A DNA stretch of 64,000 nt from Lysinibacillus sphaericus OT4b.31 (GTDB lineage Bacteria; Bacillota; Bacilli; Bacillales_A; Planococcaceae): NCBI RefSeq assembly GCF_000392615.1, contig NZ_KB933398.1:3271705-3335704 (forward strand), written 5' to 3'. The notes beneath the pieces are model-generated. The model searched no databases. It was not told the origin of the DNA and worked only from the letters and a program-made list of their open reading frames with translations. Shown here piece by piece: positions 1-10,028 of the stretch. The translations under genes were made by a program, and so were the position numbers. Positions within the stretch are counted from its first letter, which is position 1; the number at the start of each line of letters is the position of its first letter.

Positions 1-342
1 GCTTCGTTCCTTTTCGGTCAGTTCACTTAATCCATAACCAAAAGGCTCAATTACAACGACTTTGTAAAATGGAGATAACTCATCGATAAGTGGCTTAAAA
101 TCGAGTGCTGGTGCTGCTGTTCCATAACCTGGTAGGAGCACAACCGTTTCTTCTCCTTGCCCTTGAATGAAGACATTCATATTTTTCCCATCTACGGTTA
201 CAAACTGACCATAAGATTCTTTTTTTCCTTGCTCCATTTTGTTGCAGACAATATTAACTAGAAAAACAATAGCTAGAAAAAGTATGATGGCTATAGCTAG
301 AGCCGCTATTAATTTACCTATAATGGTTATCGTTTTTTTCAT
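1..342 (-). CDS. Alpha/beta hydrolase, N-terminal part (cut by window start)
   Basis: The first 114 codons read as a positively charged start followed by one hydrophobic segment (residues about 4-28), which is a membrane anchor or uncleaved signal. A typical alpha/beta-hydrolase opening follows, with VLLPGYGTAAPALDF supplying the oxyanion-hole region and VVVIEPFGYGLSE the next strand-turn. The nucleophile elbow (GxSxG) would lie beyond the window edge, so activity cannot be judged and the substrate is unknown. The chosen ATG has no good Shine-Dalgarno sequence. The frame stays open and arginine-rich upstream to a stop at 421-423, so the start is uncertain. It lies downstream of, and separated by a terminator from, a two-component system. 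Confidence 0.8.
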   Translation of the reverse strand, partial: MKKTITIIGKLIAALAIAIILFLAIVFLVNIVCNKMEQGKKESYGQFVTVDGKNMNVFIQGQGEETVVLLPGYGTAAPALDFKPLIDELSPFYKVVVIEPFGYGLSELTEKERS

Positions 343-552
343 GATGTTTGCACGAACACGAGGGTGTAGCGCGGCAATGGAAGGCCGTTTTCTCCTTTGG
401 TCTCGTGCCTCTCCTCTCTTTCATTCTCTATTCGTATCTTCTATCCACATCCGTATATTTCGGTTACTTTTACAAACCGTTAAGGACAGCTTATACAATG
501 AAGGTGTACTCCCTATGACCACAATATGAACGGAGTATGAACAAATAAAAAA
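343..552. other. Intergenic region upstream of the hydrolase
   Basis: No credible gene was seen. An antisense open frame across 239-529 has no family resemblance and overlaps the hydrolase start. An AAAGGAG motif on the minus strand near 392-398 is not followed by a standard start codon in the hydrolase frame. Confidence 0.4.
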
Positions 553-600
553 ATGTTACGGCGTCATATGCAACAAAGTTTACACATGACGCCGTAACAT
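553..600 (-). terminator. Rho-independent terminator after the two-component operon
   Basis: Perfect 15-bp inverted repeat: ATGTTACGGCGTCAT at 553-567 and its complement at 586-600. In minus-strand sense it is followed by a T run. It lies 50 bp after the histidine kinase stop codon. Confidence 0.9.
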
Positions 601-649
601 GGAGAATACGAGGTTGTTACCATAATTCGAATGTAAGATTTGAATGGCG

Positions 650-2017
650 TTACTCTTTCGGTGTTACGATTGGCAAAGTGACAATGAACGTCGTTCCTCT
701 GCCGGGTTCGCTTTCCACGCGGATGTCACCTTGATGTAGCGATACAATCTGTTTAACGATGGCAAGTCCCATACCACTACCAGCATACTTACGACTGTGT
801 GAACGATCCGCCTTAAAAAACCGCTCGAATATACGCTTCTGGTCCTCGTAGGAAATACCAATACCTTTGTCGGATATTCGTACTGTCGCATTTTTGGTAT
901 CTTGTTTGATGCTAACGTTAATAACGCTGTTATCCTTGGAAAATTTGATACTATTCACGAGAATGTTTGTCCATACCTGGTTTAATTGATCATAATCAGC
1001 TTCTAGACGAACGGCTTCCAAATCAAGCTCAAAACGGATGTTGCGAGCCGTCCACTGCGGCTGAATTGCCACGATGGCTCGTCTGATTTGTTCATCAACA
1101 CTGAATGTGACCAACTGCAATTGCTGCGACTGCGATTCAAGCATACTCAATTTTAAGAGACTATCGCTCATTTTGGACATCCGATGTGCTTCAGCAATGA
1201 TAATATCGAGATAACGATGTCTTTCGTTATGTGTGATGTCTTCTTGCTTGAGCGCTAGAGCATAACCCGCTATCGAGGTAAGCGGTGACTGAACTTCATG
1301 TGACACATTGGATACGAATTCCCTCCGCATCTGCTCAAGTTGCTGCAGATCGTGCGTCATTTCTTCGAAGCTGCGCGCTAAAGTACCTAGCTCGCCCTTT
1401 TGCTTAATATTCAGCTTGACGTTAAAATCGCCACCTGCTATATGCCTAGTTGCATTTGTCAGCCTTTTGATCGGTTTGACTAGGAACATGGCAGCAACCA
1501 GTATCAATAGGCTTCCCGCTATCAACGAATAGCTTGAAAAGTTCAAAATCCACTTTATTACAAAAGAGGAGGAGGGGAGGGCAATCGGTTCTATAAACAT
1601 CGCTTTCGTTCCCATTTCGGTTGTCAATGGCAACCCTAAGAGAACCGTAGAAATACCACTTTTATTGATTTGAACAGTTTCCCCATCTAGTACTTTTTTT
1701 ACTTGTTCCATCGTCACAGTAACAAGCTTGTGTCCGTTCAGCTCTCCGTAAGACTGGAACTGACCCGTTTCTTCGTAAATTCGAATATGATAGGAATTGA
1801 GTTGATTCATGCCACTTATGAATGTGTCCGCTTCACGTAACGGTAAAGTCTCATAAATCCGAGAAATGTCCTGACCAAAGTTAAATAAGGGGATTTGCAG
1901 ATTTTCATTCAATTTCTCTTCAAATACCCAAACTGCCAGAAAAAAAGCAAAGATTGTGCCCACGATAACGGACACTAAATATGTCAAGACAACACGTGTA
2001 TATAAGGACTTAATCAT
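650..2017 (-). CDS. Sensor histidine kinase of a two-component system (HssS-like)
   Basis: This is a 455-residue membrane sensor kinase. Transmembrane helices at about 9-31 and 157-180 flank an extracellular sensor of about 125 residues, followed by a HAMP linker (about 180-232). The HisKA motif VSNVSHEVQSPL places the phospho-acceptor at His240. The HATPase_c domain carries the N box (NILVNSIKFS), G1 (ISDKGIGIS) and G2 (GSGMGLAI). It phosphorylates the partner regulator at 2014-2697; the start codon overlaps that gene's stop by 4 nt, so the two are translationally coupled. The HAMP and dimerisation stretch and the partner regulator resemble the haem-sensing HssRS pair, but no hrtAB exporter lies next to it, so the signal is uncertain. 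Sampled lines of this region have about 48% GC, against roughly 37% in secDF. Confidence 0.9.
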   Translation of the reverse strand: MIKSLYTRVVLTYLVSVIVGTIFAFFLAVWVFEEKLNENLQIPLFNFGQDISRIYETLPLREADTFISGMNQLNSYHIRIYEETGQFQSYGELNGHKLVTVTMEQVKKVLDGETVQINKSGISTVLLGLPLTTEMGTKAMFIEPIALPSSSFVIKWILNFSSYSLIAGSLLILVAAMFLVKPIKRLTNATRHIAGGDFNVKLNIKQKGELGTLARSFEEMTHDLQQLEQMRREFVSNVSHEVQSPLTSIAGYALALKQEDITHNERHRYLDIIIAEAHRMSKMSDSLLKLSMLESQSQQLQLVTFSVDEQIRRAIVAIQPQWTARNIRFELDLEAVRLEADYDQLNQVWTNILVNSIKFSKDNSVINVSIKQDTKNATVRISDKGIGISYEDQKRIFERFFKADRSHSRKYAGSGMGLAIVKQIVSLHQGDIRVESEPGRGTTFIVTLPIVTPKE

Positions 2018-2688
2018 TCGACGACCTCAAGACGATAACCAAGCCCACGTACCGTTTCGATACGAAAATCGGTTGTATTCGAGAAGCGTTCACGCAGGCG
2101 TTTAATATGTACGTCTATCGTTCGATCATCTCCGGCGTAATCAATCCCCCAAATTTGATCGATCAACTGCTCGCGTGTATAGACTTGTCCAGGCGTTCCA
2201 GCGAGCTTATATAGTAATTCAAACTCCTTCAGCGGCAACATGAGCGCCTCCGTCCCTCGCATCACCTTATAGGTCTGTCGATCTAGAATGACATTGCCTA
2301 ACTGAATTGTCTGCGTGGAGCCAATTCGGTATCGTTTCAATAGTGCCTTAACACGAACCGACAACTCCAACGGATCGAATGGTTTCGTCAAATAATCATC
2401 CGCTCCAAGTTCAAAGCCTTTCACTTTCTCCCATGTTTCGCCCCTTGCAGTCAGTAAAAGTAACGGTAAATCAGGGTTGGCCCTCCGGAGCTCCTTGCAT
2501 AACGTCCACCCATCCATCGTCGGCATCATGATATCAAGCACGACAAGATCGACTTGCTCCTTAGTATAGACAGCCAGTGCTTCCTTGCCATCCGCTGCTT
2601 CTACTGTTGTGAATCCGTCCTTGCGTAAAAATAAACAAACGAGTTCGCGAATGTTCGTATCGTCGTCAGCAACCAGTATAGTAGTCAT
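2014..2688 (-). CDS. OmpR-family response regulator (HssR-like)
   Basis: This is a DNA-binding partner of the adjacent kinase. The receiver domain has the acidic cluster VADDD, the phospho-acceptor Asp in VVLDIMMP and the conserved Lys in LTKPFDP. The C-terminal winged helix carries the OmpR signature VDVHIKRLRERF-like stretch (here IDVHIKRLRERF) and the GLGYRLE wing. The recognition region (WGIDYAGDDRTIDVHIKRL) is close to what I recall of staphylococcal HssR, which suggests that subfamily but does not prove haem sensing. I chose the ATG at 2688 rather than the in-frame ATG at 2697, because AGGGAGAG sits about 8-10 nt before it but directly abuts the upstream one. It overlaps the kinase start by 4 nt. 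Confidence 0.92.
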   Translation of the reverse strand: MTTILVADDDTNIRELVCLFLRKDGFTTVEAADGKEALAVYTKEQVDLVVLDIMMPTMDGWTLCKELRRANPDLPLLLLTARGETWEKVKGFELGADDYLTKPFDPLELSVRVKALLKRYRIGSTQTIQLGNVILDRQTYKVMRGTEALMLPLKEFELLYKLAGTPGQVYTREQLIDQIWGIDYAGDDRTIDVHIKRLRERFSNTTDFRIETVRGLGYRLEVVE

Positions 2689-2917
2689 GCGTTTCATCTC
2701 TCCCTGTTTCCCATCCCATATTTGAAGTAATCATTATACTATAACTAAAATAGAATTCCCTCTAATTTTCCTATAATCCTGAACTGGCCTATTATTAACT
2801 GTGCCATCGTTCAGTATTCGAAACTCGGAACGCTGAATCTCTTTCACTCTCAACTATTCTTGAATCTAATGATTTACGCTAATTATTATGATGTTTTCTA
2901 TCGGATTTAAAAAAGAT

Positions 2918-2940
2918 GCCGTCTGTAAATTACAGACAGC
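2918..2940 (-). terminator. Terminator after secDF
   Basis: Inverted repeat GTCTGTAA-A-TTACAGAC at 2921-2937, extended by a G-C pair past a mismatch, followed in minus sense by CTTTTTTAAA. The remainder of the 2698-3020 gap is AT-rich, and I see no gene in it. Confidence 0.8.
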
Positions 2941-3020
2941 ACCTTCTTATGTTACCTAGAGCTTTTTAAATGTCCTTTAAAGGATACACTTTATCTAGCA
3001 AGGAAGTTTATAAATATTTA

Positions 3021-5288
3021 TTAAACAGTAGGTTCGTCAGTTCCCCATTGTTTTTTCTCTTTTTTGTGTAACTGACCATCTGATTTTTTCATCTCACGAA
3101 TTTTTAGTGAGTACCAGATTTGTGCTGCGATACAGATAGAAGAGTACATACCTGTGAATAAACCAATTAATAACGCAATTGAGAAGTTTTGAATAGAAGG
3201 TGCACCAAAAATTAACAGAGCCACAACGACGATAATTACTGTTAATACCGTGTTCACAGAACGTCCCATTGTTTGACGTAATGATTTATTAACAATATTC
3301 GCCAACACTTCACGATCTTTAATTGTTTCATATTGATTTAAGTTTTCACGCATCCGGTCAAACGTAACGATTGTATCATTGATAGAGTAACCGACTATCG
3401 TCAGTACAGCGGCAATGAACGTAATATCAACCTCTAAACGCATAAAGCTAAATACAGCAACGATTAAGAATACGTCATGGAGCAACGATACAATTGCCCC
3501 TACACCCATGCGCCATTCGAAACGAACCGCTACATAGATAATGATGCCAAGAGCAGCTAGTGCTAAGGCTTTAATCGCATTTTTCACAAGCTCTTTTCCG
3601 ACTGTCGCTGAAACAGTACTTACAGTCGGTTCATGACCATATTTTTCTTCAGCATCTTTTTTGAATTTTAAGATCTCATCTTGTGATAAGTCATCTTTAT
3701 AACGGATAACCGCCGAAGTGCTTTTTTCACCAGAAAGAACGATATCCTCTGATGAGAAGCCAATGCTATCGATATATTTAGAGACTTCTTCTTTGCTTAA
3801 TGTTTGGTCTGCTTCAATCTGTACACGTGTACCACTTGAGAAATCAATGCCAAGATTTAAGCGGAAGATACCAAGGACCACTAAGCCAGCTACTAAAATA
3901 GCTAATGAGAAGGTATAGAATTTTTTACGATTATGAACAAAGTCAAAACGATCAAACTTCGTCGATAAATCTAGCGTACCTATATTTTCGTCTAAACTAT
4001 GCTGTTTAGATTTTGCAATTCCAAACAAAGCTGGGTTATTGACGTAACCACTGTTCACAAGTAATCCCAATAGTACTCGAGATCCCCAAACAGCTGTTAG
4101 GAAACTTAGTAAAATCGAAATAATTAATGTTGTAGCAAAACCTTTAACAGAGCTTGTCCCAAATTGGAAGAGTACAGCTGCTGCTAATAACGTAGTTAAT
4201 TGCGCATCGATAATTGCAGATAACGATTGTTTCGAACCTATTTGGAACGCCTGCTTAACCGAGTGTCCCACGCGAAGTTCCTCTCGGATACGCTCCGCAG
4301 CTAAAATATTGGCATCTACTGCCATACCAATACCGAGCACGATGGCTGCGATACCTGGAAGTGTTAAGACAGCATTAATCCAATCGAATACGACAAGGAC
4401 TAGGAATGTGAAAATACATAGTGTAATAATTGATATGAAGCCAGGTAAACGATAGTAGAATAGCATGAAGAGGAAGATGATTACTACCCCTACAATTCCG
4501 GCAAAAACTGTACTTTTCAATGCTTGGTCACCAAATTGTGCGCCGACTGAAGTAGAGTAAGTTTCCTGTAATTTTACTGGGAGTGCCCCAGCATTTAATA
4601 TGCCTGCTAAATTTTTTGTTTCTTCAACTGTAAAATTACCACTAATCATTACATCTGTAGTGTTTAATGTTTGGCTTACTGCGGCTGCTGATTCATAGCG
4701 AGGATTTGCTTTTTGTGATTCCGCTTTATACGAATCGACACCCTCCTCAAAATCTAACCATACAACAAGTAAGTTTTGACCTGCTGGTTTGGCAGCAATT
4801 TCACTTGTAATATCCGCAAATTTTTTCGCATCTTTTAATGTAAGTGAAACAATTGGACGATTTTGTTGGTCAAAGGAATCACTCGCTCCATTTCCCTTTA
4901 AATCATCACCGTCTAATAATAAATTATCATCGACATCACGAAATGTTAAATTCGCTGAAGTTGACAATAATTTACGCGCTGATTCTTGGTCTTCGACACC
5001 CGCTAATTGCACACGAATGCGGTTCTCTCCTTCGACCTGAATGCTTGGCTCACTTACCCCCATTTTATTAATACGGGTACCAAGAGCCTTTGCAGTAGCT
5101 GATACAACTTCTGGTGTAATTTTTTGTCCTTCTTTTAATTCTTGTACTTCATAAAGAACCTCAAACCCGCCCTGTAAATCAAGGCCAAGCTTAATGTCCT
5201 TTAAGACGCCTTCTACAGTCGTACTCATGGTTGATATAAATAACACCAAAAGCAGCACGAATGCAACAATACGACTTCTTAATTTCAT
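3021..5288 (-). CDS. secDF: Protein translocase subunit SecDF (fused SecD-SecF)
   Basis: This is a proton-motive-force-driven accessory subunit of the Sec translocon, pulling preproteins across the membrane on the outer side. It is a single 755-residue fusion of SecD and SecF, the arrangement of Bacillus (about 737 residues in B. subtilis). The SecD half begins with one membrane helix, KLGLDLQGGFEVLYEV, a large extracellular domain, and the helix bundle with GIGMAVDANILAAERIRE. The SecF half starts near residue 430 with a helix, LGIDFSSGTRVQI, and the bundle with GYSINDTIVTFDRMREN. Both Asp-containing transmembrane motifs needed for proton coupling are present. The start is supported by GAGGAGG 8 nt upstream. 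It is expressed alone, with comN upstream on the same strand and a terminator between them. Confidence 0.98.
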   Translation of the reverse strand: MKLRSRIVAFVLLLVLFISTMSTTVEGVLKDIKLGLDLQGGFEVLYEVQELKEGQKITPEVVSATAKALGTRINKMGVSEPSIQVEGENRIRVQLAGVEDQESARKLLSTSANLTFRDVDDNLLLDGDDLKGNGASDSFDQQNRPIVSLTLKDAKKFADITSEIAAKPAGQNLLVVWLDFEEGVDSYKAESQKANPRYESAAAVSQTLNTTDVMISGNFTVEETKNLAGILNAGALPVKLQETYSTSVGAQFGDQALKSTVFAGIVGVVIIFLFMLFYYRLPGFISIITLCIFTFLVLVVFDWINAVLTLPGIAAIVLGIGMAVDANILAAERIREELRVGHSVKQAFQIGSKQSLSAIIDAQLTTLLAAAVLFQFGTSSVKGFATTLIISILLSFLTAVWGSRVLLGLLVNSGYVNNPALFGIAKSKQHSLDENIGTLDLSTKFDRFDFVHNRKKFYTFSLAILVAGLVVLGIFRLNLGIDFSSGTRVQIEADQTLSKEEVSKYIDSIGFSSEDIVLSGEKSTSAVIRYKDDLSQDEILKFKKDAEEKYGHEPTVSTVSATVGKELVKNAIKALALAALGIIIYVAVRFEWRMGVGAIVSLLHDVFLIVAVFSFMRLEVDITFIAAVLTIVGYSINDTIVTFDRMRENLNQYETIKDREVLANIVNKSLRQTMGRSVNTVLTVIIVVVALLIFGAPSIQNFSIALLIGLFTGMYSSICIAAQIWYSLKIREMKKSDGQLHKKEKKQWGTDEPTV

Positions 5289-5582
5289 CTAAAAATCCTC
5301 CTCGAAATGGTGCAAGGTCATCCCTTACACTACAAACAAGTATACTTGCAATACTTTTGAAGCGTTTATTCCTCCTTTTCTTCTAGAATAATGTTACGTG
5401 TGCTTCAAAAGAGATTGCTCACCTTATTTCAATCGTTCAATAACGCGCAAATTTGTCCCATACTAACGGATGCTAAGACTCCCGCTTGGCAATAAAAAGT
5501 AAGCGGAAGAGCAAGTACCCGTAAGTACCCGATTCGTTCAACTACTAATCTGAAGGAATAAAGCCCCTCCGATTAAAGTTTC
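5289..5582. other. Intergenic region upstream of secDF
   Basis: No gene was seen. It contains the secDF ribosome-binding site and a slightly GC-richer patch around 5460-5540 with a short direct duplication (AAGTACCCGT at about 5513-5530). I could not identify a convincing promoter. Confidence 0.35.
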
Positions 5583-5621
5583 ACTTTGTACAGTCAGATT
5601 TTGACGAAACTTGTACAAAGT
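5583..5621. repeat. Perfect inverted repeat next to the comN terminator
   Basis: ACTTTGTACA at 5583-5592 and its complement TGTACAAAGT at 5612-5621, with a smaller internal GTCA/TGAC pairing. It immediately abuts the comN terminator, so the comN transcript could end in two consecutive hairpins, or this could be a protein-binding palindrome serving secDF. Confidence 0.6.
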
Positions 5622-5625
5622 AAAA

Positions 5626-5661
5626 AAGCGCAACACACTCATTATGAAACACGTTGCGCTT
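5626..5661 (-). terminator. Terminator after comN
   Basis: AAGCGCAAC at 5626-5634 pairs with GTTGCGCTT at 5653-5661. In minus sense it is followed by TTTTTTACTTTG. Confidence 0.85.
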
Positions 5662-5689
5662 GGTGTCAATTCTACACTGTAGTATTCTT

Positions 5690-6028
5690 TTAATCTTTTA
5701 CAAATCCTACATATTCTGGTTCGTTTCTAACAGGACCAAGCAATGATTTTAGCTCGTCCGCGTTCACTTCTGTAAACCAATCATTACTTTGTAAAAACTC
5801 CACTTGATTAAACGATACGATATCGGACGGTCTTACAGCAAAAATAGTAGCGATTACTTCATAGAGACGTAATTGCTCAACATTTTTTTTCCGCCATTTC
5901 TTTTCTACACAAAAACGCCATAGTTCCTCCGCTGTTATAGCATCGTACTGAAAATGCTTAAATTCTGCTATCTTACTATCAATTGCCGGACGAATTTTTT
6001 CAAATAGTTGCGCATGTTGCATACTCAT
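5690..6028 (-). CDS. comN: ComN-family post-transcriptional regulator
   Basis: This is a 112-residue soluble, charged protein with the conserved stretch AEELWRFCVEKKWRK and VRPSDIVSFNQVEFLQS. It matches the ComN (YrzD) family, which in B. subtilis acts post-transcriptionally on the comE late-competence operon and localises at the division site and poles with DivIVA. The gene position between secDF and spoVB is the same as in B. subtilis, which strongly supports the call. GGAG lies 10 nt before the ATG. It is divergent from spoVB with a 93-bp shared upstream region. Confidence 0.88.
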   Translation of the reverse strand: MSMQHAQLFEKIRPAIDSKIAEFKHFQYDAITAEELWRFCVEKKWRKKNVEQLRLYEVIATIFAVRPSDIVSFNQVEFLQSNDWFTEVNADELKSLLGPVRNEPEYVGFVKD

Positions 6029-6071
6029 TTTGAATCATCTCCAATCAAAGTTGTATCGTAAGACGTGTTTG

Positions 6072-6080
6072 CATACAAAT
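6072..6080 (+). promoter_or_regulatory. Possible sigma-E -10 element for spoVB
   Basis: CATACAAAT lies 42-50 nt before the spoVB start and matches the sigma-E -10 consensus (CATACAnT) closely. spoVB belongs to the mother-cell sigma-E regulon in B. subtilis. The -35 candidate (around 6053-6059) is weak, so this is tentative. Confidence 0.4.
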
Positions 6081-6121
6081 AGTGTAAATGAATTTTTGCG
6101 GCTTGAGAAGGGACGGATGGC

Positions 6122-7639
6122 ATGAGTTCTTTTGTACGGGGTACACTATTTTTAATGTTTGTCATTTTTTTATCTAAACTCTTTGGCTTCTTTTATAGAA
6201 TGCAATTTATGCGTATTGCTGGAGAAGAGGCTGTCGGCATTTACATGACCGCCTACCCTGCTTTTATTTTCTTCATCTCACTCATTCAATTGGGACTACC
6301 TATCGCTGTAGCTAAAATTGTGGCAGAATTACTAGCAAAAAATAAACGAGAAAGCATTTTCGGTGTTATGCGTACGGCCATTCTTTGGTCGCTTATTGGT
6401 ATGATTGTTTTTATGCCACTCGTTGCACTCACTATACCATATATCTCTTCTACACTTTTACATAATGAACAAACAACATTTACACTATGGATTGCTCTCT
6501 TTGCTGTGCCAGTATCTGTAGGCTCTGGGTTATTGCGTGCTTATTTACAAGGTGTCGCAAAAATAACACCAACAGCTTGGGCACAAATGCTTGAACAGAT
6601 TGTACGTATTGGTTTTATTACCTTTATGCTACCATTTGTAGCTACTTATAATAATGCTGCAGTGACTGCAGCCTCTGCAATGGGTATTACGCTGCTAGCT
6701 GAAGTGGTTGCTTTCTTGTATTTATGGCTCCACTATATTGTTTCAAAGAAAAAATTATTGACACGAAAAAGCAAAATTGAGTCCTACCCTGCTACCCCCA
6801 TGCTACGAGTTGCCCTGCCATCTGCGGGTAGTAAACTTTTTGGCTCCTTCACTTGGTTTCTAGAGCCAATTATATTTTTAAAAGCATTAACGATGGCAGG
6901 TCTAACTGCTTCTGCGGCAACCATTTTATACGGGGTCATTTCGGGTGTTTTAGTGCCACTTCTATTATTCCCAGCCTTCGTTTCCACAGCACTGTCAATC
7001 GTACTGATACCAGCTGTTAGTGATGCCGTAGCACGTCAACATACGTCTCTCTTACAGGAAAGGATTTCTGTGTCATTACGCCTTTCTTCTCTGGTAGGTT
7101 GCTTTGCCGCTACGTATTTTTTTATTCATGGTGACGAACTGGCGATGAAGCTCTTCCACTTAGAAGAAAACCGTGGTTATGTGAAAATTTTAGCGCCGAT
7201 TTTTTATTTTTATTATATTCAAAGTCCATTACATTCGATTTTGCAAGCCATTGGTGAGGCTCGAGCTGCCATGATGAACTCCATTTATGGTGGCTTAGGT
7301 AAATTATTTGTTATGTTTGTTCTTGCTTCACAAGCGGGGATACAGGAAAAAGGTGCTGTTGTAGCCATTGGCTTTGGTGTCTTGCTCACTTCTTTCTTGC
7401 ATATTGCCACTGTACGACAACGCAAAAACTTACGTGCTGGCTTCCGTATGTTTGTTGTTCCTTATAGCTGCTTTATAGCTGTTTGTATCGCTCAATATTT
7501 TATCATGCAATTCATGCCACTTCCCTTTATTTTAAGTAGCTGTGTAACCCTATTTTTACTGTTCACGTTCTTATTATTTTCCAATCAGTTACGCATGACC
7601 GATTTACGCTATATTCGTAAGCTGGCAAAAAAAGTTTAG
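6122..7639 (+). CDS. spoVB: Stage V sporulation protein B, lipid II flippase-like
   Basis: This is a 505-residue polytopic membrane protein of the MATE/MurJ-type (MVF) flippase superfamily, with about 14 hydrophobic segments. In B. subtilis SpoVB (518 residues) is needed for spore cortex synthesis, probably by moving lipid-linked peptidoglycan precursor across the outer forespore membrane. The N-terminal RMQFMRIAGEEAVGIYMTAYPAFIF and the following GLPIAVAK are characteristic. Location between comN and yrbG agrees with the B. subtilis locus. AGAAGGGA precedes the ATG. Its stop overlaps that of the convergent yrbG gene, leaving no space for a terminator between them. Confidence 0.93.
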   Translation: MSSFVRGTLFLMFVIFLSKLFGFFYRMQFMRIAGEEAVGIYMTAYPAFIFFISLIQLGLPIAVAKIVAELLAKNKRESIFGVMRTAILWSLIGMIVFMPLVALTIPYISSTLLHNEQTTFTLWIALFAVPVSVGSGLLRAYLQGVAKITPTAWAQMLEQIVRIGFITFMLPFVATYNNAAVTAASAMGITLLAEVVAFLYLWLHYIVSKKKLLTRKSKIESYPATPMLRVALPSAGSKLFGSFTWFLEPIIFLKALTMAGLTASAATILYGVISGVLVPLLLFPAFVSTALSIVLIPAVSDAVARQHTSLLQERISVSLRLSSLVGCFAATYFFIHGDELAMKLFHLEENRGYVKILAPIFYFYYIQSPLHSILQAIGEARAAMMNSIYGGLGKLFVMFVLASQAGIQEKGAVVAIGFGVLLTSFLHIATVRQRKNLRAGFRMFVVPYSCFIAVCIAQYFIMQFMPLPFILSSCVTLFLLFTFLLFSNQLRMTDLRYIRKLAKKV

Positions 7640-8271
7640 GATTCTTTCAGTTGGATATGAAGTCGATTGTCTTCCCATATACAGAAAAACACAGTGTTAC
7701 TATCCTTAATGTTATTTTTACCTAGCTCTGCCATTAACCATTCAACATCCTTATGCAGGATCATTAAATGCCTTTCCTGAATATCACCATCGATAATAAG
7801 TGGATAGACAAAAGCCTTCTCGTCTTTCTTATAAACGGAAAGATTACCAGAAGGCTCTAAATATGCAAAAGCAATTTCAGTAATCGAAGCGATACCATTT
7901 TCTCGTAATTGCTGACATAAATCATCTAAATTATAACGTTGCTTGCGCATCTCGCTTTCTAAGATAACACCATCTCTAACGAGTAATGCTGGTTCGCCAT
8001 CAACCAAATCACGTATTTTTTTATTTTTCAACGACAAATAGGCACTTACAATTTGAATGACAAGTAATATGAGTATTGGTAAGATGGCATTAAATAATGG
8101 GTTTTCATAGTCATCTAGCGCAAAGGCTGCTACTTCTGCAATTAACACAAAGACAACTAGATCAATCACGGATAACTCACCAACTTCTCGTTTACCCATC
8201 AAACGAAAAACAATTAGTATGAACACGTATAGAAAACATGTTCTAAAGATAATCATGAAATATTCTTCCAT
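7636..8271 (-). CDS. yrbG: DUF421 membrane protein, YrbG/YetF family
   Basis: This 211-residue protein has three N-terminal transmembrane helices (about 5-25, 35-55, 60-80) followed by a soluble DUF421 domain. The family hallmarks are FRLMGKREVGELSVIDLVVF at the N-terminus and the GxP-L-RDG-E stretch (GEPALLVRDGVILE). The biochemical function is not established. In B. subtilis yrbG sits between spoVB and yajC, exactly as here, although the small yrzE gene of that locus is missing. The stop codon overlaps that of the convergent spoVB by 3-4 nt. Confidence 0.9.
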   Translation of the reverse strand: MEEYFMIIFRTCFLYVFILIVFRLMGKREVGELSVIDLVVFVLIAEVAAFALDDYENPLFNAILPILILLVIQIVSAYLSLKNKKIRDLVDGEPALLVRDGVILESEMRKQRYNLDDLCQQLRENGIASITEIAFAYLEPSGNLSVYKKDEKAFVYPLIIDGDIQERHLMILHKDVEWLMAELGKNNIKDSNTVFFCIWEDNRLHIQLKES

Positions 8272-8325
8272 ACAGACACCCCCATACTATCAAGGTGACC
8301 GTGAAAGCTACTTTTTATACAAAAA

Positions 8326-8366
8326 AAGCTGTGTTAAAAATGTATCACCATTTCACGACATAGCTT
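8326..8366 (-). terminator. Hairpin between yajC and yrbG
   Basis: AAGCTGTGT at 8326-8334 pairs with ACATAGCTT at 8358-8366 with one mismatch. In minus sense a TTTTTTTGTATAAAAA tail follows, so it can terminate transcripts coming from yajC. Confidence 0.6.
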
Positions 8367-8378
8367 CCTGAATTACAT

Positions 8379-8413
8379 AAGGCGCTGTCCAAATAAGTTT
8401 GGGACAACGCCTT
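8379..8413 (-). terminator. Hairpin just after yajC
   Basis: AAGGCGCTGTCC and GGGACAACGCCTT form a 12-bp stem that is continuous in the minus-strand RNA through a G-U pair. It begins 6 nt past the yajC stop. It lacks a strong T run of its own and may act with the second hairpin at 8326-8366. Confidence 0.65.
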
Positions 8414-8419
8414 TGAAAA

Positions 8420-8686
8420 TTATTTTTGATCATTTGCTACACGTCCGATTGCTTGACGGTCAAATTTCACACGTACATTATCAGCTATGATTAATGTGAC
8501 AGATGTGTCCTCGATTGAGTCAACAACACCATGTAAGCCACCGATTGTAATAATTTTATCACCACGCTGTAAGCTACTTTGCATATTTTGCGTTTCCTGC
8601 TGTCTTTTTTTAGCAGGACGGATTAAAATAAACCACATCGCAACGAACATTACTAAAATCATTATTAAGCCAGAATATTGCTCCAT
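8420..8686 (-). CDS. yajC: YajC, Sec translocon accessory subunit
   Basis: This is a small protein with one N-terminal transmembrane helix (LIMILVMFVAMWFILIRP) followed by a basic segment KKRQQETQ and the conserved cytoplasmic domain with GDKIITIGGLHGVV. It associates with SecDF in the translocon; it is called YrbF in B. subtilis. The open frame extends to 8713, but AAAGGGGGC lies 7 nt before the ATG at 8686, which gives the family's usual MEQYSG-type start and about 88 residues. It follows tgt, the conserved order across bacteria. Confidence 0.95.
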   Translation of the reverse strand: MEQYSGLIMILVMFVAMWFILIRPAKKRQQETQNMQSSLQRGDKIITIGGLHGVVDSIEDTSVTLIIADNVRVKFDRQAIGRVANDQK

Positions 8687-8827
8687 AATTCTTGCCCCCT
8701 TTCCAAATCTCACTTTTTTAGTATAGACTATTCCACCCTAAAAAAGCGATGGACAAGCCCAAAATTTTTCTATATTATCAATAGTTTTTCTATTACAGGT
8801 AAAATTTCGCTAAGCTGCATTCCAAAT

Positions 8828-9991
<1,164 letters not shown>

Positions 9992-10028
9992 TTATCTGAA
10001 GTAAAAACAGTACTTCGATTTGTTTCCT

